DNA of 64,000 nucleotides from Bacteriovoracales bacterium (lineage in GTDB: Bacteria > Bdellovibrionota > Bacteriovoracia > Bacteriovoracales > Bacteriovoracaceae): positions 22,988 through 86,987 of the forward strand of contig JASBRV010000086.1 of assembly GCA_030149295.1 (NCBI GenBank), given 5' to 3'. Below the pieces are notes generated by a model, which was not told where the DNA came from, did no database searches, and saw only the letters and a list, made by a program, of their open reading frames with translations. The position numbers and the translations under genes are program-made. Shown here one piece after another: positions 1 through 7,526 of the stretch; the stretch's first letter is position 1; each line of letters starts with the position of its first letter.

Positions 1-45
1 TTTAGTAGGGGTTCTATATTACTTTGTTAATAAATGAGGTGAGTA

Positions 46-603
46 TTGAAAAAGTCTAATGAACCCTGGAATGAAACGGATGTCTGGAAAAACCAATCAG
101 AATTTTTCACTTGGTTAAGAGGTCAAATCAGGAAATCTATTTGGCAATTCTATCCAGTAAAGAATGAATTCAAAAATGACCAGACATTTGAAGTAACCAA
201 TGAAGAAAAACAACAATATGGTCTGAGTAAGTCTACAAAGAAAGCAGGCAAGTGTGTATTCTGTAATCATTACTTTCCTAAATCTAAATTAGAGGTAGAT
301 CACATTGAACAGGTAGGTTCTTTGAAGAGTTTTGATGATGTGTCAGAATTTGTTTCACTACTTGCTTGCTCTAAAGACAATATGCAGCTAACCTGCAAGC
401 CCTGTCACAAGATCAAATCCTATGCCGAACGTCATGATGTAAGCTTTGATGAAGCCAAGGCTATCAAAGGGGCTATTGAAATCATCAAGAACAAAGAAGA
501 TAAAGCTTTCCTGGCATACCGTGGCATCTCTCCTGGTTCTAACCAGAAACAACGTAGAGAGCAGATTATCACCTACCTCAAGAGCCATCCTAATGACATC
601 TGA
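46..603 (+). CDS. HNH endonuclease family protein
   Basis: 185 aa. The middle holds an HNH/zinc-knuckle pattern: CVFC at about residues 69-72, then LEVDHIEQVG (the D-H of the HNH core), then NMQLTCKPCHKIKS, where the second Cys pair and the N...H complete the fold. HNH enzymes nick or cut DNA; free-standing phage copies act as homing nucleases or in packaging. The start is taken as TTG at 46 because GAGG lies 6 bases upstream and no in-frame ATG fits. It precedes a terminator, so it is the last gene of a unit that enters from outside the window. The fold is clear; the role is not. Confidence 0.75.
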   Translation: MKKSNEPWNETDVWKNQSEFFTWLRGQIRKSIWQFYPVKNEFKNDQTFEVTNEEKQQYGLSKSTKKAGKCVFCNHYFPKSKLEVDHIEQVGSLKSFDDVSEFVSLLACSKDNMQLTCKPCHKIKSYAERHDVSFDEAKAIKGAIEIIKNKEDKAFLAYRGISPGSNQKQRREQIITYLKSHPNDI

Positions 604-667
604 GGCTCTTATACATATCCCTAGGGCAATCTATGGGTAGAGCTTGAAAGCTCTTAGAAGACGTTAG

Positions 668-695
668 AGGGCCTTCTGCGGCCTTCTTTCTCTTC
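668..695 (+). terminator. Rho-independent terminator after the HNH gene
   Basis: AGGGCC (668-673) pairs with GGCCTT (680-685) around a 6-base loop and is followed by a pyrimidine, T-rich tract. It separates the HNH gene from the next promoter at 740. Confidence 0.55.
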
Positions 696-739
696 TCCTT
701 CCTTTAAGAGGCTATCCTGTCTCTGTATGAAATTCCCTA

Positions 740-768
740 TTGACACACCTGAATGACCTTGATACCTT
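740..768 (+). promoter_or_regulatory. Sigma70-type promoter for the left plus-strand operon
   Basis: TTGACA at 740-745, a 17-base spacer, and TACCTT at 763-768. It lies about 30 bases before the first gene (799) of the overlapping block that runs to 7444 and is the only good promoter seen before that block. Confidence 0.6.
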
Positions 769-798
769 ACTTGCTGTCGCAATGTAAGGAGAAAAATC

Positions 799-1263
799 AT
801 GTGGGAAGTGCATTTCAATTCCAAAGAACGGCTACAAGATATCTGTGAATATCTTGTAATTTTCTATCCTGATTACTTTCCTCCAAACTCTAAAGCAAAA
901 AGACAAAATTCGTTCAGAGAAGATTTCAGAGTCTTGTACCCAAGTTTAATTTCTTTAGAAAATCTCATCAGACAAGATTTACTGATCGCCACACAAGGTC
1001 TTGCTAGTAATGAAGTGGCGATCAGAGAGCTTAAGAAAGTTTATGTAGATGTTATCAATCTCTCTGAATATTGTCTAGAGAATGTAACTAGGTTGATCAA
1101 AAATTATTTTGAAATGAAGCCTTTCTGTGATAACCTTATTGATTGTCTACACAAGAAAGATTTCATTACTATGTTTATTACTGACTTAAAAGACTTAAAT
1201 GAGCAACTTGGTATAGAGATTGATATCAAGAAAGAAGTTAATGAGCTTAAGGAGGTAGTATGA
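799..1263 (+). CDS. Hypothetical protein (154 aa)
   Basis: No family recognised. Predicted mainly helical, with no membrane segment or metal motif. AAGGAG stands 8 bases before the ATG. First gene after the promoter at 740; its stop overlaps the start of the next gene (ATGA), so translation is probably coupled. Confidence 0.6.
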   Translation: MWEVHFNSKERLQDICEYLVIFYPDYFPPNSKAKRQNSFREDFRVLYPSLISLENLIRQDLLIATQGLASNEVAIRELKKVYVDVINLSEYCLENVTRLIKNYFEMKPFCDNLIDCLHKKDFITMFITDLKDLNEQLGIEIDIKKEVNELKEVV

Positions 1264-1481
1264 ATATTAAAAGAGAAATTTGTATTGATGTAAACCTTAG
1301 CCCTTCTGAATTGGCCGAAGAATTTTGGTCTATGGATGAAGCCGAGCAGGCAACATTCTTTAACAAACTAGGAGAAATTTCTTCTGGCAAACTTCCTATG
1401 CAACTCCAATACATATCAACATCTTCTTTCTTAGAACAAAGAGGTAGGATGGTGATGCAAATGATTGGAGATTATTCTTGA
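1260..1481 (+). CDS. Hypothetical protein (73 aa)
   Basis: Small soluble protein. The stretch ELAEEFWSMDEAEQATFFNKLG resembles a short helical motif seen in many small phage proteins of unknown role. The start overlaps the previous stop (ATGA), and the next reading frame starts at its own stop codon. Confidence 0.6.
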   Translation: MNIKREICIDVNLSPSELAEEFWSMDEAEQATFFNKLGEISSGKLPMQLQYISTSSFLEQRGRMVMQMIGDYS

Positions 1482-1756
1482 CAATATCGGCGGATATAAT
1501 CAATGGTCTATTTGAATTCTTCGGAGCTTTTGTCTCTTGCTTCAATGTAAGAAGTCTGCTAAGAGATAAGAAAGTAAGTGGGTTTAATCCATGGACCACT
1601 GTATTCTTCACAAGCTGGAGATTGTGGAACATCTACTTCTATGCTCACCTAGAACAGTGGTAGAGTTGGTTAGGAGGTATTGCAATTGTATCCGTGAATG
1701 CTGTATGGTTATGTCTTGTGGTTTATTACATGGTCATTAAAGGAGACAGAGAATGA
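1478..1756 (+). pseudogene. Small membrane protein interrupted by an amber codon
   Basis: The reading frame starts at TTG 1478, overlapping the previous stop, and runs 61 codons to TAG at 1661-1663. The same frame then stays open through AGTTGG and a hydrophobic stretch (GIAIVSVNAVWLCLVVYYMV) to a TGA at 1754-1756 that overlaps the next ATG, exactly as expected for the original gene end in this overlapping operon. The part before the stop has one membrane-like segment and the part after it a second. Either a recent nonsense mutation, an amber codon read through in a suppressor context, or restart at GTG 1694 behind AGGAGGT (1672-1678). Confidence 0.55.
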
Positions 1757-1938
1757 AAACCTTATATCGTGATGATTATAGACCTTCCTGCTCTGCTCTC
1801 GACTTGTGTCAGGTAACTAGAGAAGTTTTAAAGCCTATATTTGATGACTACCTTAGTGAAGGGTATTCACCAAGAGAGATATCACAATTGATGCAATCAG
1901 AAATTACAATACTTGAGTTGGAGGCTGTATTAGAATGA
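1753..1938 (+). CDS. Hypothetical protein (61 aa)
   Basis: Unrecognised acidic protein whose second half (EGYSPREISQLMQSEIT) looks like a small helix-turn-helix-type segment, possibly nucleic-acid binding. Overlaps both neighbours by 4 bases. Confidence 0.55.
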   Translation: MKTLYRDDYRPSCSALDLCQVTREVLKPIFDDYLSEGYSPREISQLMQSEITILELEAVLE

Positions 1939-2363
1939 GTATTAAACAGAGAATGAGAGAAGTGTTGGAAGAAACAATTAACTACTATGATTCGCCTGAG
2001 AAATTCGGCTATGGTAAATTCGGATGTGTTTACTTTGGTGAACACGGGCAGATGTGTGCTGTAGGAAGGTGCCTTAAATGCCCTGATCTTATACAACAAT
2101 TTTCTAGATCAGGCCCTGCTGCTATTGACTCTTTATTTAAAGAAGGAGTAATAACAGGAGATAGCTTCAAAGAAGATTATCAAGGGCTTCCTTTATCTTT
2201 TTGGATTAACCTTCAAGGTTTGCATGATAGTGCTTCTAATAATGGATATAATTCTATCAAAAGTGCTTTAGAGAGTAAGATTTCATATTCATCAGTTTTA
2301 CACAATGTTATTTTGAAGAGAATTGAATCAGGTTATTACTTAGAAGATGAGGTGATCCTGTGA
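1935..2363 (+). CDS. Hypothetical protein, SIKQRM/CAVGRCL family, copy 1
   Basis: 142 aa. Starts MSIKQRMREVLEET and carries a Cys-rich core around CVYFGEHGQMCAVGRCL. The gene at 3015 has the same start, the same core and a shared YQ(G/D)LPxxFW block, so the two are paralogues. The spaced cysteines could bind metal. Function unknown; part of the overlapping operon (ATGA junction in front). Confidence 0.65.
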   Translation: MSIKQRMREVLEETINYYDSPEKFGYGKFGCVYFGEHGQMCAVGRCLKCPDLIQQFSRSGPAAIDSLFKEGVITGDSFKEDYQGLPLSFWINLQGLHDSASNNGYNSIKSALESKISYSSVLHNVILKRIESGYYLEDEVIL

Positions 2364-2839
2364 GTGTTATTTGTGTATTCCTGGGAGGTCCATGGGATGA
2401 GAGAGTAAGGGCATACCATAATCCATTGGAAATTATAGAGGTTATGGAAGAGCCTCCTGAGTGCAAGCTTCCCATCTCCTATCAAGATTCAGAAGAGGTT
2501 TATAACCTCACTTACAAGAAACACCTATACTTTCTGTGGAAAATCACAGAAAGATATTTTGTCTATAGAGAGGAAAGTATTTCTCATCATGAGTGTTTTG
2601 TAAAACTCTTGGATCACTTTGTTTCAAAGAATGAAGATTTCAACGGACAAAGACAATCAAATATGAGAGTGAGAGTCACTAAAAATGGTGAAATCACTTA
2701 CAACAGGTTGACAGATATGTATGAAGTGTGGGATGAAACTTATGCATCCATCATTTGTGAATCACCTTATGCTGCTATTGCTGATTTAGCTTATCAATGG
2801 TATGGTCAAACATTGTCGAACTATACTGCAATGAGGTGA
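2360..2839 (+). CDS. Hypothetical protein (159 aa)
   Basis: GTG start overlapping the previous stop (GTGA). Begins with a short hydrophobic strand, then a mixed alpha/beta region rich in Tyr and Trp. No family recognised. Confidence 0.6.
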   Translation: MSVICVFLGGPWDERVRAYHNPLEIIEVMEEPPECKLPISYQDSEEVYNLTYKKHLYFLWKITERYFVYREESISHHECFVKLLDHFVSKNEDFNGQRQSNMRVRVTKNGEITYNRLTDMYEVWDETYASIICESPYAAIADLAYQWYGQTLSNYTAMR

Positions 2840-2842
2840 TTG

Positions 2843-3025
2843 ATGATACACTATAAAGATACCACATTCTGCAACTCAATTTTATGTGGAAATGAAGAGT
2901 GTCCAAGAAGACTAACGGATGCTATCATTGAAGATGCCCAAGATTTTGGGCTCCCTGTATCTTCTGCTGATTTCTCTAGCGGGTGCATGGATTTCATTCC
3001 TGTGGAGGTAGATTATGAGTATTAA
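2843..3025 (+). CDS. Small Cys-containing hypothetical protein
   Basis: 60 aa. N-terminal cysteines (FCNSILCGNEECPRR) followed by a later Cys suggest a possible small metal site. ATG 2843 is preferred over TTG 2840 because AGGTG at 2834 is better placed. Its end overlaps the next start by 11 bases. Confidence 0.55.
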   Translation: MIHYKDTTFCNSILCGNEECPRRLTDAIIEDAQDFGLPVSSADFSSGCMDFIPVEVDYEY

Positions 3026-3458
3026 ACAACGTATGCAAAAAGTGTTGGATGAGACCCTGGATTATTACGACAGCTTTGATAAAGCTGGTTGGAACGCAAA
3101 TGAACACTCTTGTGTATATCATAACCCAAACACTGGTAATAAATGTGCTGTAGGGCGTTGCCTATACGCCGACCAGACACACCTCCTTTCTCATGAAGGA
3201 AGTATTGATGATCTTATTAGACATTATGGGTATTTTTCTGTAGATAGGGCTTTCAAAAAGAAATACCAAGACCTCCCATTCGACTTTTGGAGTCTCCTGC
3301 AAAGACTTCATGATGATTGGGCAGGAGATGAAGGAAGGAAACCTTCATCTATCCCTGGTAAAAGTTTATATGAATATTACACCGACCTCAAAAAACTGAA
3401 TGCTACTGGTAAAATTGCTATTGACAAGTATATAGAAGATTACCAGGAGGTTTTATGA
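3015..3458 (+). CDS. Hypothetical protein, SIKQRM/CAVGRCL family, copy 2
   Basis: 147 aa, paralogue of the gene at 1935. Both begin MSIKQRM, both contain CVY...CAVGRCL and both have KYQDLP/DYQGLP followed by FW and an LH pair. The C-terminal third differs between copies. Start fixed by the shared N terminus and GGAGGT upstream. Role unknown. Confidence 0.65.
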   Translation: MSIKQRMQKVLDETLDYYDSFDKAGWNANEHSCVYHNPNTGNKCAVGRCLYADQTHLLSHEGSIDDLIRHYGYFSVDRAFKKKYQDLPFDFWSLLQRLHDDWAGDEGRKPSSIPGKSLYEYYTDLKKLNATGKIAIDKYIEDYQEVL

Positions 3459-3640
3459 ACCTAGGTTATGATAAAGTGAGTCTGACAGAAGACCCTCTTG
3501 AAGTGGTGAAGAAGAAAGTGAAAGCAATGAAGTTTGTAATGCCTCGCACCATGAATGACTATTATTGCAACGATCTTCTTGATACAGTAGTATGCATAAT
3601 CAGTGAAGAACAGCGTAAAGGAGGTTCTAATGAAAATTGA
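3455..3640 (+). CDS. Hypothetical protein (61 aa)
   Basis: Small helical protein of unknown role. Starts at the ATGA overlap with the previous gene and ends inside the next gene's first codons. Confidence 0.5.
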   Translation: MNLGYDKVSLTEDPLEVVKKKVKAMKFVMPRTMNDYYCNDLLDTVVCIISEEQRKGGSNEN

Positions 3641-3875
3641 ATTTAAAGCCACACCTTTTGTCCCTGAAAATCCTTTTCCTCGTCTTGAGTGTTGGGATTC
3701 ACCTGGGCCTATTGAAGGAGAAGTTTACCTGTTTGTAGAAGAGAGAGTAGGTATCTGTGTGAAATCTCCCGATCCGAATAGATTAGGGTATGTACTTCAT
3801 AGACAACCTTATAACTCTAATGTGTCTTCTCATCTATGGAGCATCATCCATGGCGAAGTCACAATCACCCTCTGA
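3630..3875 (+). CDS. Hypothetical protein (81 aa)
   Basis: ATG 3630 chosen because AAGGAGGT sits just upstream at 3618; the frame is open further back, but that would remove the ribosome site. Beta-rich sequence with many prolines. No family recognised. Confidence 0.55.
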   Translation: MKIEFKATPFVPENPFPRLECWDSPGPIEGEVYLFVEERVGICVKSPDPNRLGYVLHRQPYNSNVSSHLWSIIHGEVTITL

Positions 3876-4179
3876 AACCCCACAGGAGCTTATCTGGGAG
3901 CCTTTCGAGTATTGGGAGCCCTACAGCAAGAATAAGCTTGAAAGGTGCTCTCGGTGCGATCAGATGCCTCTCATGTGCATCTATGATGATCTTCTGGTAG
4001 CTGCTTGTTCTTGCTTCCAGGGAAAGACCTTAGATGATGCTGTGAGGGCCGAATCAATTAACTCAGTAATGAACAGAGAAGTCACAAGCCATGGGTATCA
4101 TAGGAACCACTTATTCAAAGCTTGGAACAAGTATGCAAAGACAGGTAAAGTGAATACACTAAAAAATGGGAGATGGTAA
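3850..4179 (+). CDS. Small protein with CxxC-type cysteines
   Basis: About 109 aa from ATG 3850 (GGAG 8 bases upstream). CSRCDQMPLMC and a later ACSC give four to five cysteines that could hold a zinc knuckle. Ends with a basic tail. Unknown role; overlaps the gene before and touches the gene after. Confidence 0.5.
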   Translation: MAKSQSPSETPQELIWEPFEYWEPYSKNKLERCSRCDQMPLMCIYDDLLVAACSCFQGKTLDDAVRAESINSVMNREVTSHGYHRNHLFKAWNKYAKTGKVNTLKNGRW

Positions 4180-4373
4180 TGGATGAAGAAAGAAAGGAAG
4201 AGTTGAAACGAATCTACCAAGGGTGGATTATTGATACAATATGCCAGTGGGAAGATGAAATTGGTGCATGGGATCATATGATTGATGTTGATCTGACAGA
4301 AGAAGAGTGGGAATGGGTCAGAGGTAATCTCAACTATGATGTCAAGGTATTTGATATGAATGAAGCTAATTAG
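4173..4373 (+). CDS. Hypothetical acidic protein (66 aa)
   Basis: Helical, rich in Glu, Asp and Trp. ATG 4173 or ATG 4179 are both possible; the GGGAG at 4168 fits the second better. No family recognised. Confidence 0.5.
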   Translation: MVMDEERKEELKRIYQGWIIDTICQWEDEIGAWDHMIDVDLTEEEWEWVRGNLNYDVKVFDMNEAN

Positions 4374-4387
4374 CACAGGAGAGTAGT

Positions 4388-4642
4388 ATGTGTGAATCAG
4401 AGAAGTTCCATGAAGTTGTAGAAAAATCTGTAATGGAAGTTAAATTCGATACGGAGAAGAATCTATTCAAAGTCCGTTGTACCTTCCAAAGTAAATATGG
4501 TAAGTTCCCTGACAATTACTGGAAAGAGAAAGAATACTGTGATTATCATCGTATTGGAGATACCATTGACAACCTTTATATGCGTATGATGATGAGACAA
4601 GAGATTATGATCATTAATAGTGGTGAGAATGATTATGACTGA
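4388..4642 (+). CDS. Hypothetical protein (84 aa)
   Basis: Soluble protein with a Met-rich C-terminal helix. AGGAGAGT lies just before the ATG. Unrecognised. Confidence 0.5.
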   Translation: MCESEKFHEVVEKSVMEVKFDTEKNLFKVRCTFQSKYGKFPDNYWKEKEYCDYHRIGDTIDNLYMRMMMRQEIMIINSGENDYD

Positions 4643-4943
4643 AGAAGAGTATCGTAAACAATACCCAGGAACGTGTGTGGTAGCTGCTGCATGTAGGTAT
4701 GGTGATGTGATTATCACCGGGGCTCGTCATTACGACAGGGTTATGATCAGTCAACTTAAAGCATTCCCTGAAGACCACGAAGTCAGGATGATGAATCGTG
4801 GTGAAATTATTCAAGGTTTCATTGATAATAGAGGAAATTTCCTTGATCGTGGTGAAGCCTATGATCTAGCCTTAAGTGCCAATCAAATTAACCCTGAAAA
4901 TGTTTATATGAAAGGGTGTTTATATAGTGAAGACCTCTATTAA
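4635..4943 (+). CDS. Conserved phage protein with GARHYD motif
   Basis: About 103 aa. Contains CVVAAACRYGDVIITGARHYD followed by IxQ, a block I recognise as recurring in small phage proteins of unknown function, and a later NRGxFLDRGEA segment. ATG 4635 preferred; the frame is open to GTG 4620. Unknown role. Confidence 0.6.
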   Translation: MTEEEYRKQYPGTCVVAAACRYGDVIITGARHYDRVMISQLKAFPEDHEVRMMNRGEIIQGFIDNRGNFLDRGEAYDLALSANQINPENVYMKGCLYSEDLY

Positions 4944-4962
4944 AATATTTGGAGGGAATATA

Positions 4963-5265
4963 ATGTTTGAGCCGGATGACACATGCCCTTTTAACTGGGA
5001 TATGATTGACGACATGTTTAGCTATCTAACTTATGATAGTTATGATGGGTTCTATCTATGGGATAGTCTTCCCAACAATCATGAAGACAAATGGTGGGAT
5101 ATTAGAAACGAAGGTGATAAGTATTGGTATGTTCTTGCTAAGAATGAAGGAGTTATCTTTAAACACAAAGGGTTCCTTGATGCTGATACAAAAATGATGA
5201 TATGGAAAAGACCAGGAGGTGTTTATTATGGAACCTATGACCCTGATTCTCTCATTCTCAGATGA
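4963..5265 (+). CDS. CPxxWDxI paralogue family, copy 1
   Basis: 100 aa. Begins MFEPDDTCPFNWDMIDDMF and ends with a WKRPGG block. Genes at 6666 and 7106 begin the same way (CPINWDYIDEEWNYLAID; CPISWDIIEDEWNYLAID), and the one at 7106 also has LWKRPG. Start ATG 4963 has GGAGGGA upstream. Function unknown; local gene triplication is clear. Confidence 0.6.
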   Translation: MFEPDDTCPFNWDMIDDMFSYLTYDSYDGFYLWDSLPNNHEDKWWDIRNEGDKYWYVLAKNEGVIFKHKGFLDADTKMMIWKRPGGVYYGTYDPDSLILR

Positions 5266-5689
5266 GTATGATTTTCTGTCTAATATGTACCCTTGTACAA
5301 TTAATTCTTCAGGGAAGACATTTCCATCTTCAGAACATCTCTACCAATGGTGCAAGCTTGAGACAAAAGATTTGAATTACCCTTGGTGGGAAGAGAAGAT
5401 CAGAACAGCCGTTCACGGGAAGGTAGCTAAGAAGCTGATCAGGCATGAGAAGTGTCCTACAGTGAAGTTGGATGATGTTCAGAAACTTCAGGTGATGCAC
5501 CATGCAGTTTATCTCAAGTTTACACAGAACCCTCATCTAAGGTCTATGTTGCTTGAGACAGGTAATGCCGATATGCAAGAGGGCAACTGGTGGGGTGACA
5601 CCTTCTGGGGAGTCTGTAATGGACACGGAGAGAATCACCTTGGAAAGATTCTGATGAGTGTTAGAGATACTTTAAGAGAAGGAGAGTGA
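5228..5689 (+). CDS. NADAR (YbiA/DUF1768) family protein
   Basis: 153 aa. Family features are in order: YDFLSNMYPC near the N terminus, FPSSEHLYQWCK (the conserved Glu-His), a KVAKKLIR segment, MHHAVYLKFTQNPHLRSMLLETG, then GDTFWGVCNG and NHLGKILMSVR. NADAR proteins are N-glycosidases; members remove riboflavin intermediates or ADP-ribose from modified guanine, and the name means NAD- and ADP-ribose-associated. ATG 5228 is set by AGGAGGT at 5214. Length is typical. Together with the macro-domain gene (48389) and the NAMPT/Prs pair it points to ADP-ribose metabolism. Confidence 0.85.
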   Translation: MEPMTLILSFSDEYDFLSNMYPCTINSSGKTFPSSEHLYQWCKLETKDLNYPWWEEKIRTAVHGKVAKKLIRHEKCPTVKLDDVQKLQVMHHAVYLKFTQNPHLRSMLLETGNADMQEGNWWGDTFWGVCNGHGENHLGKILMSVRDTLREGE

Positions 5690-5690
5690 T

Positions 5691-5903
5691 ATGGATTCTG
5701 TTGTTTTTGTCACTTGCAGCTATCCCGTTCCAGGTCTTAATGTAAGCAACTTCGCTGGTATATTTAAATCTTATGAGAAAGCTATTAGTTTCTTTGACTC
5801 CTATGATTATTGGAAAGAATTAGATTACTACGAAGATTTAAAGGATTGGAGAGAAGCAGAAGAGAAAGGTATCATTCAATTAGGTTTAATACATTTAGAT
5901 TAA
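5691..5903 (+). CDS. Hypothetical protein (70 aa)
   Basis: Short protein with a beta-like start (VVFVTCSYPV) and an acidic helical end. AGGAGAG precedes the ATG. No family recognised. Confidence 0.5.
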   Translation: MDSVVFVTCSYPVPGLNVSNFAGIFKSYEKAISFFDSYDYWKELDYYEDLKDWREAEEKGIIQLGLIHLD

Positions 5904-5914
5904 GGAGGAATATT

Positions 5915-6655
5915 ATGAGTGATTGGTTTTTAGGAACAACTATTAGAAAACAAGACATCCACAGGGTTCTCACCAGAACTCCTAAAGATATTAGAGAGAT
6001 GCTGAAAGAAAACCCTAGCATGTGTATTGGTGGTGGTTTTATTAGAGCAATTATCTCAGGTGAAACACCTAATGATATTGATATCTTTGGTAGGTCTGTT
6101 GAAGAACTTCAAGTAGCAGCTAAAGCTTTAGAGGAACGCAGAGAAGAGTTTGAAGAAACAGTTAGAGGTTTTTCCACAGGAAATGCTATTACTATTTTAA
6201 CCCAAGGACGGATGCCTATCCAATTTATTACAAGATGGGTTTACCCTCACCCTAGAGATGTTTTGTGGTCTTTTGACTTCACTGTATGTCAAGCGGTCAT
6301 CTATTATTGTGCTGATTCTAAGTCATTTAAAGGTCTTTGTGCAGAGACATTTTATCAAGACCTAGCAGCTAAAAGACTGGTATATACATATCCTAAGAGA
6401 AATGAAGATGCAGGAGGCTCACTGCTTCGAGTCATCAAATATGTCCGTAGAGGTTACAATGTCCAAGTAGATACCCTGGCTGGCGTTTGTGCTAGGCTTC
6501 AGAGTGGAATTGAGTATAGAGATGATGAAGACTATTGGGATGAAGAGTGGCGAGCAGGTATTATGACTGGTCTTCTCAGAGAAGTAGACCCTCTTCTTAT
6601 TATTGATGGTTGTGAAATCGGTGAAGATCACCACAGGCCCGATAGAGACCACTAA
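5915..6655 (+). CDS. CCA-adding / poly(A) polymerase-like nucleotidyltransferase
   Basis: 246 aa. Pol-beta superfamily signature near residue 38: GGGFIRAIISG followed by NDIDIFG, where the D-I-D pair supplies metal ligands. Later WSFDFTVCQAVIYY matches the DFTINA-type motif and GSLLRVIKYVRRGY the RxLRxxRF-type motif of the tRNA nucleotidyltransferase head domain. The anticodon-binding body domains are absent, so it is shorter than cellular CCA enzymes. Start ATG 5915 has AAGGAGGA upstream. It may repair or tail RNA, which would suit a phage with many tRNAs, but substrate is inference. Confidence 0.65.
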   Translation: MSDWFLGTTIRKQDIHRVLTRTPKDIREMLKENPSMCIGGGFIRAIISGETPNDIDIFGRSVEELQVAAKALEERREEFEETVRGFSTGNAITILTQGRMPIQFITRWVYPHPRDVLWSFDFTVCQAVIYYCADSKSFKGLCAETFYQDLAAKRLVYTYPKRNEDAGGSLLRVIKYVRRGYNVQVDTLAGVCARLQSGIEYRDDEDYWDEEWRAGIMTGLLREVDPLLIIDGCEIGEDHHRPDRDH

Positions 6656-6665
6656 GGAGAAAATT

Positions 6666-7103
6666 ATGAATATCGAACAATGCCCTATTAATTGGGATTA
6701 TATAGATGAAGAGTGGAATTACCTTGCTATTGATTCTGATGGTGAAATTTATCTTTACACCAACAAACCTACCATCTATCCTAATGATGAGTCATGGAAT
6801 GAAGGTGGTGGAGATTGTGAATGTATTGGAACTTTTCCTATAAATAGTCTGGTGAAATCTAATGATGTGAGTGATTTATGTTGGAGAAGAGGTTATGGAC
6901 ACATCTCTTACAATGGTGACACTCCTTTAAGACGTGGAGAACCAGATGATCACTTGGATACACAGCCCAAGGTATCTATTGAAAGTTTGAAGGTTCTATC
7001 TGAGTGTTTAGAGACCTTGAGTAGGGTGACAACCACAGACCTCAAAGAAGCCCGTGGTAAGATCACAGAGGAAATTATCAAATACATTGAGCAAGGAGAT
7101 TAA
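6666..7103 (+). CDS. CPxxWDxI paralogue family, copy 2
   Basis: 145 aa. N terminus CPINWDYIDEEWNYLAID is nearly the same as in the gene at 7106 and related to the one at 4963. The C-terminal half adds a helical segment (ESLKVLSECLETL) absent in copy 1 and echoed in copy 3 (IEELKSLL). ATG 6666 behind AAGGAGA. Unknown role. Confidence 0.6.
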   Translation: MNIEQCPINWDYIDEEWNYLAIDSDGEIYLYTNKPTIYPNDESWNEGGGDCECIGTFPINSLVKSNDVSDLCWRRGYGHISYNGDTPLRRGEPDDHLDTQPKVSIESLKVLSECLETLSRVTTTDLKEARGKITEEIIKYIEQGD

Positions 7104-7105
7104 CT

Positions 7106-7444
7106 ATGAGCGTCATATTTGAACCAGAAGGAACTTGTCCTATCTCATGGGATATTATTGAAGATGAGTGGAATTACCTTGCTATTGACAGAGATGGGAT
7201 TTTCTTATCAAAATTTCCACCTGATTATGATTTTGGCAGGGTAAAACCGACACCTTTTAAAATGACTGATGGTCCTATGGATGAGTTGATTTTTGAAGGA
7301 TTGACTGAAATTAAACAAGACCAAGAACCTAAGCTTTGGAAACGGCCTGGTGTTCAAGAACCTCCATTAGATGATGAAGAGAGGCTTGAACGTATAGATG
7401 AAGTTCTTAACAAAGCTATCGAAGAACTCAAATCTCTCCTATGA
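7106..7444 (+). CDS. CPxxWDxI paralogue family, copy 3
   Basis: 112 aa, third member of the local family; has both the CPISWDIIEDEWNYLAID start and the LWKRPG block. Last gene of the plus-strand unit, just before the terminator at 7458. Confidence 0.6.
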   Translation: MSVIFEPEGTCPISWDIIEDEWNYLAIDRDGIFLSKFPPDYDFGRVKPTPFKMTDGPMDELIFEGLTEIKQDQEPKLWKRPGVQEPPLDDEERLERIDEVLNKAIEELKSLL

Positions 7445-7457
7445 TAGTCATAAAAAT

Positions 7458-7490
7458 ACCCCGGAAGCTCAACAGCAACCGGGGTTCTTT
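7458..7490. terminator. Terminator between convergent blocks
   Basis: ACCCCGG (7458-7464) pairs with CCGGGGT (7479-7485) and is followed on the plus strand by TCTTT. It lies between the end of the plus-strand operon (7444) and the end of the minus-strand late region (7527), so it may work in both directions. Confidence 0.75.
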
Positions 7491-7526
7491 GTTTGTGGAC
7501 ATCCTCTTTAGGGATCACCTATGGTG

